Part shown: positions 59,550 to 64,000 of the stretch, piece by piece
Position numbering within the stretch: position 1 is the stretch's first letter
Layout: each line of letters opens with the position of its first letter
DNA from: an uncultured Paracoccaceae bacterium
Lineage (GTDB): Bacteria; Pseudomonadota; Alphaproteobacteria; Rhodobacterales; Rhodobacteraceae
Direction: 5' to 3'
DNA length: 64,000 nucleotides
NCBI GenBank assembly: GCA_947501355.1
Contig: CANMVA010000001.1
Coordinates: forward strand, 1,310,001 to 1,374,000
The notes under the pieces: generated by a model
Seen by the model: the letters and a program-made list of their open reading frames with translations, nothing else
What the model was told of the DNA's origin: nothing
The model's database searches: none
Position numbers and translations under genes: made by a program

Positions 59550-60419
59550 TTACTCTGTTCTGACACCTTCGCGGGCAAGGCGCTCGCGAAGGACGTCGAT
59601 TTCAATGTCCAGATCGCTGCGGTCGGCCAGCAACATGGTCTTGTTTCGGGCGGCGAAGTTCTGCTCAAGATCGGTGAGCAGGGCCTCGTAATCGGCTCTG
59701 GCCTGCGCGTCGCGGGTACGCGCATAGATGTCGGCGAACTTGGCGGTCGCGTCGCGCGCGCCCAGCAGGTAGACGCCCAGATATTTCCGCGCGGCGGCCA
59801 GATCGCGGGGGTCTTCCTCGACCGTGCGGGCCAGATCGCGAACGGTGTTGGCGAAGCGGTCGACGCGGGATTCCATCTGACGGTCCTGCGCGCGCAGGAT
59901 CGCGTCTTTCATGGCTTTGAGGTGCTCTTCGGCCTCGTCCACGGCGCGGGCGACACGGGATTGTTGGTAGGCGTCGATACCTTCAACCCCTTTGTCTTGT
60001 AGCGGGTCGAGACCGAAGGCGAACCCATGCAGGAGCGTGCCTGCGACGGCGAAAACAATCGGGGCGAGGCCAACGCCGCTGGAGGCGAACCCAGCCACGA
60101 AAAGGGCCGCACCAGTCAGCAGGGAGGCGGCCATTTTCCTTGGAAATGAGGGGCGTTTGGCGACTTTGCGGGCGTTATAGGCTTCTTCGGCTTTCAAGCC
60201 TTCGCGGGTCAACCAAGCAGCCAGAAGCAACGTGCCGAACGCAATCAGGTTCAGGGCAAGTTGGCTGGCGTCCCCGGTAAAGGCGCGCACGGCCAGCGGA
60301 AGCGGGACGAAGAACAGCAGGTTCGCCCGCCCACCGACGCGGGTGCGGGTCTTGCCGCGGAACTCCGACGGGGTGTCGGGCGCGTCGGGGCTATACTTGC
60401 CGCCAAAGCGTTGCGCCAT
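59550..60419 (-). CDS. XpaC-family (5-bromo-4-chloroindolyl phosphate hydrolysis) membrane protein
   Basis: A 289-residue protein. It has two hydrophobic pairs near the N-terminus (NLLFFVPLPLAVRAF, LNLIAFGTLLLAAWL; then LLTGAALFVAGFASSGVG) and a long helical soluble C-terminal domain (about residues 140-289). The XpaC name comes from a Bacillus colony phenotype, and no enzyme activity is established. It belongs to the XpaC-TelA pair. Confidence 0.8.
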   Translation of the reverse strand: MAQRFGGKYSPDAPDTPSEFRGKTRTRVGGRANLLFFVPLPLAVRAFTGDASQLALNLIAFGTLLLAAWLTREGLKAEEAYNARKVAKRPSFPRKMAASLLTGAALFVAGFASSGVGLAPIVFAVAGTLLHGFAFGLDPLQDKGVEGIDAYQQSRVARAVDEAEEHLKAMKDAILRAQDRQMESRVDRFANTVRDLARTVEEDPRDLAAARKYLGVYLLGARDATAKFADIYARTRDAQARADYEALLTDLEQNFAARNKTMLLADRSDLDIEIDVLRERLAREGVRTE

Positions 60420-60421
60420 GC

Positions 60422-60505
60422 CTAGAGCCCTCCGCCAACGGAGACATAGACGATCAACGCCAAGAGCAGGCCAAAGGCCAATTTTTGCAATCCGGTTGCT
60501 GACAT
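60422..60505 (-). CDS. 27-residue single-span membrane peptide ahead of xpaC
   Basis: A short frame from the ATG at 60505 to TAG at 60422-60424. The product (MSATGLQKLAFGLLLALIVY, then VSVGGGL) is one membrane helix with a short polar start and a Gly-rich end. A GAGGGGG ribosome-binding site precedes it at good spacing. It ends three bases before the XpaC start. Such a peptide could be a regulatory partner of XpaC or TelA. No named family is known to me. Confidence 0.55.
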   Translation of the reverse strand: MSATGLQKLAFGLLLALIVYVSVGGGL

Positions 60506-60584
60506 GACGGCCCCCTCGGCCCCACTAACCCACGAACATCAAAACTATATGTAAGCGCTTGGAAGAATACCAGAAGGGGGAATT

Positions 60585-61373
60585 TTAGCGCGGATCGTTC
60601 CGTCGGCGTTGCGGTTTGCGCTTGCGCTGCGGCTTGGGCTTGTCGTTCCAGCCCATCTGGTCGGCAAGGACGCGGGCTTTGACCTCTTCGACCGCTCCCG
60701 CTTTCAGATCACCCAAGCGGAATGGGCCGTAGCTGATGCGCAAGAGGCGGTTGACGGGCAGGCCGACAACCTCCATCGCGCGGCGGATCTCGCGGTTCTT
60801 GCCCTCGCGCAGGCCGATGGTGAGCCAGGCGTTGGCGCCTTGCTGGCGGTCGAGGGTCACTTGCATGCCCTGGAATTTTTCACCGTCGATGGTGATGCCT
60901 TTGCTCAGCGGCTCAAGCGTGGCGTCATCGGGGCGGCCGTTTACACGCACGCGGTACTTTCTGAGCCATCCGGTTGAGGGCAGTTCCAACGTGCGTTTGA
61001 GGCCGCCATCATTGGTGAGGAGCAGAAGCCCTTCGGAGTTGATGTCGAGCCGCCCGACACTCATCACGCGCGGCATATCCTCTGGGAGCGCATCGAACAC
61101 CGTCTCCCGGCCCTTTTCATCGCGCGCTGTCGTCACGAGGCCTGTGGGCTTGTGATAGAGCCAAAGCCGCGCGGGTTCAGCCTCGGCAATCGGTTTGCCG
61201 TCCACCGTGATGACCGCCTTTTCGGTGACGTTTAGGGCGGGGCTGGTGATCGGCTTGCCGTCAACGGTGACGCGGCCTGCTTCGATCATGCGCTCGGCTT
61301 CCCGGCGCGAGGCAACGCCTGCGCGTGCGAGGACTTTGGCGATACGATCACCTTTTGGGGTCTCAGTGCTCAT
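60585..61373 (-). CDS. rluB: Ribosomal large subunit pseudouridine synthase, RluB/RsuA family
   Basis: A 262-residue rRNA pseudouridine synthase. S4 RNA-binding domain at residues 10-60 (RIAKVLARAGVASRREAERMI), catalytic Asp in VGRLDINSEGLLLLTNDG, and REGKNREIRRAMEVVGLPVNRLLR. A basic tail (KPKPQRKRKPQRRRNDPR) follows. It is divergent from tadA. RluB (23S U2605) is the nearest match, but RluE/RsuA-type specificity cannot be settled from sequence. Confidence 0.9.
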   Translation of the reverse strand: MSTETPKGDRIAKVLARAGVASRREAERMIEAGRVTVDGKPITSPALNVTEKAVITVDGKPIAEAEPARLWLYHKPTGLVTTARDEKGRETVFDALPEDMPRVMSVGRLDINSEGLLLLTNDGGLKRTLELPSTGWLRKYRVRVNGRPDDATLEPLSKGITIDGEKFQGMQVTLDRQQGANAWLTIGLREGKNREIRRAMEVVGLPVNRLLRISYGPFRLGDLKAGAVEEVKARVLADQMGWNDKPKPQRKRKPQRRRNDPR

Positions 61374-61438
61374 GCCGCAGGCCTTAGCGGGTTTTCTGCG
61401 GGCTTGCCAGAGCGCGCGGGCTGGGGCAGGGACGGGGC

Positions 61439-61891
61439 ATGGAGTTCAAGAGCCACATGAACATCGCGCTGGACGAGGCGCACGCGGCGGCGGCACGGGG
61501 GGAGGTTCCCGTGGGCGCTGTGGTGGTGGGCCCGGATGGTGCGGTCGTGGCCCAAGCGGGCAACCGAACGCGGGAGCTCAGCGACCCGACCGCCCATGCC
61601 GAAGTGCTGGCCATCCGTGCCGCTTGTGCGGCGGCTGGGTCGGACCGGCTGCCGGGGCATGACCTCTACGTCACGCTCGAGCCGTGTCCGATGTGTGCTG
61701 CCACCATTTCCTTCGCGCGGATCGGACGGCTCTACTACGGCACAAGCGATCCGAAGTCGGGCGGTGTCGCCCACGGCGCGCGGGTGTTCAGCCATGCGCA
61801 ATGCCATCACGCGCCGGAGGTCTATGACGGCATCGCGGCAGAAGAGGCGGAACGCTTGTTGAAAACCTTCTTCAGCGATCTGCGCGGCTAG
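61439..61891 (+). CDS. tadA: tRNA-specific adenosine deaminase
   Basis: A 150-residue zinc deaminase that makes inosine at the wobble position of tRNA-Arg. His53-Ala-Glu55 and Pro82-Cys83-x-x-Cys86 are the zinc and proton-shuttle residues; GGVAHGARVFSHAQCHHAPEV is TadA-like. Full length, with an ATG at 61439. Confidence 0.93.
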   Translation: MEFKSHMNIALDEAHAAAARGEVPVGAVVVGPDGAVVAQAGNRTRELSDPTAHAEVLAIRAACAAAGSDRLPGHDLYVTLEPCPMCAATISFARIGRLYYGTSDPKSGGVAHGARVFSHAQCHHAPEVYDGIAAEEAERLLKTFFSDLRG

Positions 61892-61901
61892 AGCCGCTTG
61901 A

Positions 61902-61991
61902 GCCTTCGGCGAGAGTATTTGGTCACAAAAGAAGCCGATATTTTAGTCAAATTGTCGGCTTCGCTTTGGCTTAAATATCCTCGCCGAAGGC
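61902..61991. terminator. Nested inverted repeats between convergent tadA and metal-dependent hydrolase
   Basis: The outer arms 61902-61920 and 61973-61991 match in 17 of 19 positions (core GCCTTCGGCGAG / CTCGCCGAAGGC). An inner perfect pair, GAAGCCGA (61931-61938) and TCGGCTTC (61955-61962), lies inside. It can serve as a bidirectional terminator. The right arm is a copy of the dispersed repeat at 56253-56274. Confidence 0.72.
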
Positions 61992-61995
61992 ATCC

Positions 61996-62688
61996 TCACA
62001 TCTCAATTGCGACCATCGGTTCGGGCTCAATGACCTGAACGTCGGGCAAGTGCTTTATCATCTCTTCGGCGGATTGTTCGAGCAGCGGGAAGGACTTGTA
62101 GTGATAGGGGATTACCGTTTTGAAGTTGAAGAAGGTGCGCGCGGCAAAAGCGGCGCGGTGCATGTCCATGGTGAAATGCCCGCCTGCGCAAAGGATCCCG
62201 ATATCGGGGGCGTGGAGCGCGTTGAAAACCTGCATGTCGGCCATCACATCCGTATCGCCGGAGATGTAGATCGTGTGGCCCTCGCCCGACACCATGTAAC
62301 CCGCCTCGGAGCCTGCATAGACCAGCTTGTCGGTCAGCGGCAGGGAGCTGGAATGGGTCGCGTTGACCATGGTGACCTTTACCTCGCCCAGTGTGATGGT
62401 CCCGCCCTTGTTGAAGCCTGTCGCTTCGACGCCGATGCTTTCGCTGAGCCAGCTGGCGAGCTCCACAATCGCGTAGATATGTGCGCCCGTGTCTTTGGCG
62501 ATGGCCTCAATCTCGGCAGCGTGGTCGAAATGGCCGTGGGTCAGGAAAATGGAAGTGGTGCCTGCAATCGCCTCGGCGCGGCGGTCATCGGGGAAGGCGG
62601 GGTTACCTTCCAGCCACGGGTCGATCAGCAGGATCTGGTCTTTGATTTCGATGCGCAGGCTGGCATGGCCGAGGGGGATGATTTTCAT
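61996..62688 (-). CDS. UPF0173-type metal-dependent hydrolase (MBL fold)
   Basis: A 230-residue metallo-beta-lactamase-fold hydrolase. The metal motif is HGHFDH at residues 51-56, with LLIDPWLEGNP and YISGDTDVMADM. Start is the ATG at 62688 (KIIPLGHASLRIEI); the upstream open part lacks family sequence. Substrate unknown. It is divergent from the ceramidase-family gene. Confidence 0.88.
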   Translation of the reverse strand: MKIIPLGHASLRIEIKDQILLIDPWLEGNPAFPDDRRAEAIAGTTSIFLTHGHFDHAAEIEAIAKDTGAHIYAIVELASWLSESIGVEATGFNKGGTITLGEVKVTMVNATHSSSLPLTDKLVYAGSEAGYMVSGEGHTIYISGDTDVMADMQVFNALHAPDIGILCAGGHFTMDMHRAAFAARTFFNFKTVIPYHYKSFPLLEQSAEEMIKHLPDVQVIEPEPMVAIEM

Positions 62689-62754
62689 GGGGTTGGTCTC
62701 CGGGCTGGGGTCTCTTATCTGGAAGGGTAACGGCAAAGCGGGGAAAGCCAAACC

Positions 62755-63411
62755 ATGAACTGGACCGAGCAGATTGACGCCTATTGCGAGCGGATGGATG
62801 CGTCGTTCTGGGCCGAGCCGATCAATGCGGTGACGAATATCGCCTTCATTCTGGCGGCTTTAGTCATGTGGCGGCGCAGCGCGGGTTTGCCACTGGCGCG
62901 GGCGCTGTGTGTGGTTCTTTTTGCCATCGGGGTGGGGTCGTTTCTGTTCCATACCTACGCGACATCCTGGGCCGCGACGGCGGATTTTGTTCCGATCTTG
63001 CTTTACATTCTGCTCTATATCTATGTGGCCAATCGGGCGTTTCTCGGCCTTGGCCTGTGGGGCGCCTTGGGCGGGGTTGCGTTGTTTTTCCCCTATGCGG
63101 GGATGATGGTGCCGGCGTTCTCGCTGATCCCGGGGCTGGGATCGTCGGCAGGCTATGCGCCGGTCCCGTTGCTGATCTATTTCTATGCGCTCTGGCTGCG
63201 AGCGCGCGCACCAGACACGGCGAAAGGCTTGGCGATCGGGGCCACGATATTGGTCGTCTCGCTGACCTTCCGCACCGTTGACTTGCCTCTTTGTGACGGC
63301 TTCCCGATGGGCACGCATTTCATGTGGCATATTCTGAACGGGATCATGCTGGCCTGGATGATCGAGGTTTACCGCAGACACGTGCTTGGCATCGCTCAAG
63401 AGGCGCGCTAA
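62755..63411 (+). CDS. Ceramidase-family (CREST) membrane protein
   Basis: A 218-residue protein with seven membrane helices of the alkaline ceramidase/CREST superfamily. The conserved zinc-site residues appear in EPINAVTNIAF, GSFLFHTYATSWAATADFVP (His, Asp) and GTHFMWHILNG (two His). It would hydrolyse amide-linked lipids at the membrane; bacterial members are not well defined. Upstream of gatC in the same direction with 32 bases between. Confidence 0.85.
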   Translation: MNWTEQIDAYCERMDASFWAEPINAVTNIAFILAALVMWRRSAGLPLARALCVVLFAIGVGSFLFHTYATSWAATADFVPILLYILLYIYVANRAFLGLGLWGALGGVALFFPYAGMMVPAFSLIPGLGSSAGYAPVPLLIYFYALWLRARAPDTAKGLAIGATILVVSLTFRTVDLPLCDGFPMGTHFMWHILNGIMLAWMIEVYRRHVLGIAQEAR

Positions 63412-63443
63412 ACCGCCTCTCGTTCTTACGAGGGAAAGCCCCA

Positions 63444-63731
63444 ATGTCCATCGACATCACCACCGCTGCCAAAGTGGCGAAACTGGCCCGGATCAAAGTG
63501 GAAGACGACGCGCTTCCCAGCTTGGCCGAAGAGTTCAACGCGATCCTTGGGTTCATTGAGCAGCTTGAGGAAGTGGATGTGGACGGCGTGGAGCCGATGA
63601 CCTCGGTCACGCCGCAGCGTCTGAAGCGGCGCGAGGATGTGGTGACGGATGGCGATCAGCAGGAGAAGGTTCTGTCGAATGCGCCTGATGCGCGCGAGGG
63701 CTTTTTCGCGGTGCCGAAGGTGGTGGAATAA
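63444..63731 (+). CDS. gatC: Glutamyl-tRNA(Gln)/aspartyl-tRNA(Asn) amidotransferase subunit C
   Basis: A 95-residue GatC: ITTAAKVAKLARIKV at the start, EEFNAILGFIEQLEEVDVDGVEP in the middle, and APDAREGFFAVPKVVE at the end, all family-typical. It stabilises GatA in the GatCAB complex. The stop overlaps the gatA start (TAATG). Confidence 0.95.
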   Translation: MSIDITTAAKVAKLARIKVEDDALPSLAEEFNAILGFIEQLEEVDVDGVEPMTSVTPQRLKRREDVVTDGDQQEKVLSNAPDAREGFFAVPKVVE

Positions 63732-64000
63732 TGTCTGATCTGAACAAACTCACGCTGGCTGACGCGCGCGACAATCTGCGCGACAAAGAGATCACCTCGG
63801 TCGAGCTGACGGAGGCCTGTCTGAGCGCTGTGGATAGGGCCAAGGCGCTGAATGCGTTTGTGCATGACACGCCCGATCTGGCGCTTGAGCAAGCCAAGGC
63901 GGCGGATGCTCGACTGGCCGAGGGCGATGCGCCGTCGATGTGTGGTTTGCCGATTGGCATCAAGGACTTGTTCTGCACCAAGGGTGTGGCGTCGCAGGCG
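63731..64000 (+). CDS. gatA: Glutamyl-tRNA(Gln)/aspartyl-tRNA(Asn) amidotransferase subunit A (partial)
   Basis: The first 90 residues of GatA, cut by the right edge. LTLADARDNLRDKEITSVELTEAC and CGLPIGIKDLFCTKGV, with the lysine of the Ser-cisSer-Lys triad in GIKDLF, are typical of the amidase. Coupled to gatC. Confidence 0.94.
   Translation, partial: MSDLNKLTLADARDNLRDKEITSVELTEACLSAVDRAKALNAFVHDTPDLALEQAKAADARLAEGDAPSMCGLPIGIKDLFCTKGVASQA

Noticed and set aside
1-64000. tRNA, rRNA or CRISPR arrays
   Set aside because: No cloverleaf-like sequences, rRNA-like blocks or regularly spaced direct repeats were seen in the gaps.

Overview
The window comes from the chromosome of a GC-rich alphaproteobacterium. 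A member of the Rhodobacterales (Roseobacter/Rhodovulum-like) fits best. Reasons: a complete alphaproteobacterial sox operon, DUF3305/DUF3306 formate dehydrogenase accessory genes, a TAXI-type TRAP system, a FixK/Fnr-type box, a DUF6494-Mrp-DUF4444-DUF6505 block, and short dispersed palindromes in several intergenic gaps. No rRNA, tRNA or CRISPR array was found. All identifications were made by reading translations and motifs; no database was searched.

Layout. 1-7.6 kb: tail of a molybdenum/tungsten formate dehydrogenase locus (Tat peptide, TorD-type chaperone, DUF3306, DUF3305, poly-ferredoxin, an unusual cytochrome c), then a small operon around the Fe-S carrier Mrp. 7.9-18.7 kb: an accessory island with a C-terminally truncated DnaB/RecA-like gene, a LysR regulator, a TRAP transporter whose binding-protein gene is broken by one in-frame stop, a sulfatase, the three lower homogentisate-pathway genes (hmgA, maiA, fahA), a transposase relic and AT-richer DNA without genes. 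18.7-19.2 kb: rpiB.

19.4-28.6 kb: a tight seven-gene operon in which every gene overlaps the next: HMG-CoA reductase, UbiA-type prenyltransferase, a PEP-synthase/rifampin-phosphotransferase-like dikinase, a BtaA-like aminocarboxypropyl transferase, a phytol/dolichol-kinase-like membrane protein with an extra membrane half, a GNAT enzyme and an adenylate-forming enzyme resembling OleC. I do not recognise this combination as a described pathway. It is the best candidate here for a new system, probably making an isoprenoid-containing lipid or small molecule. The + strand switches from C-rich to G-rich inside this operon.

28.6-33.3 kb: a flavin-binding PNPOx-like protein and an AttEFGH-like ABC exporter with an AttH/CrtC-type partner. 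33.3-50.0 kb: a thiosulfate-oxidation (Sox) island: CoA-transferase, two YeeE/SoxT transporters at opposite ends, a metallo-beta-lactamase-fold protein with a degenerate metal site, DUF302, UspA, soxFEDCBAZYXWV on the minus strand, and divergent soxS, an HbpS-like gene, soxR and soxT. SoxR has the paired cysteines of persulfide sensors, and candidate operators lie in the gaps where SoxR is known to bind in Paracoccus. 50.2-55.0 kb: a LapEBC-type type I secretion system without an adjacent substrate. 55.1-60.5 kb: a module of zinc-ribbon protein, SPFH-GYF_2 protein, DUF2927 lipoprotein, TelA, XpaC and a 27-residue membrane peptide. 60.6-64 kb: rluB, tadA, a metal-dependent hydrolase, a ceramidase-family protein, gatC and the start of gatA.
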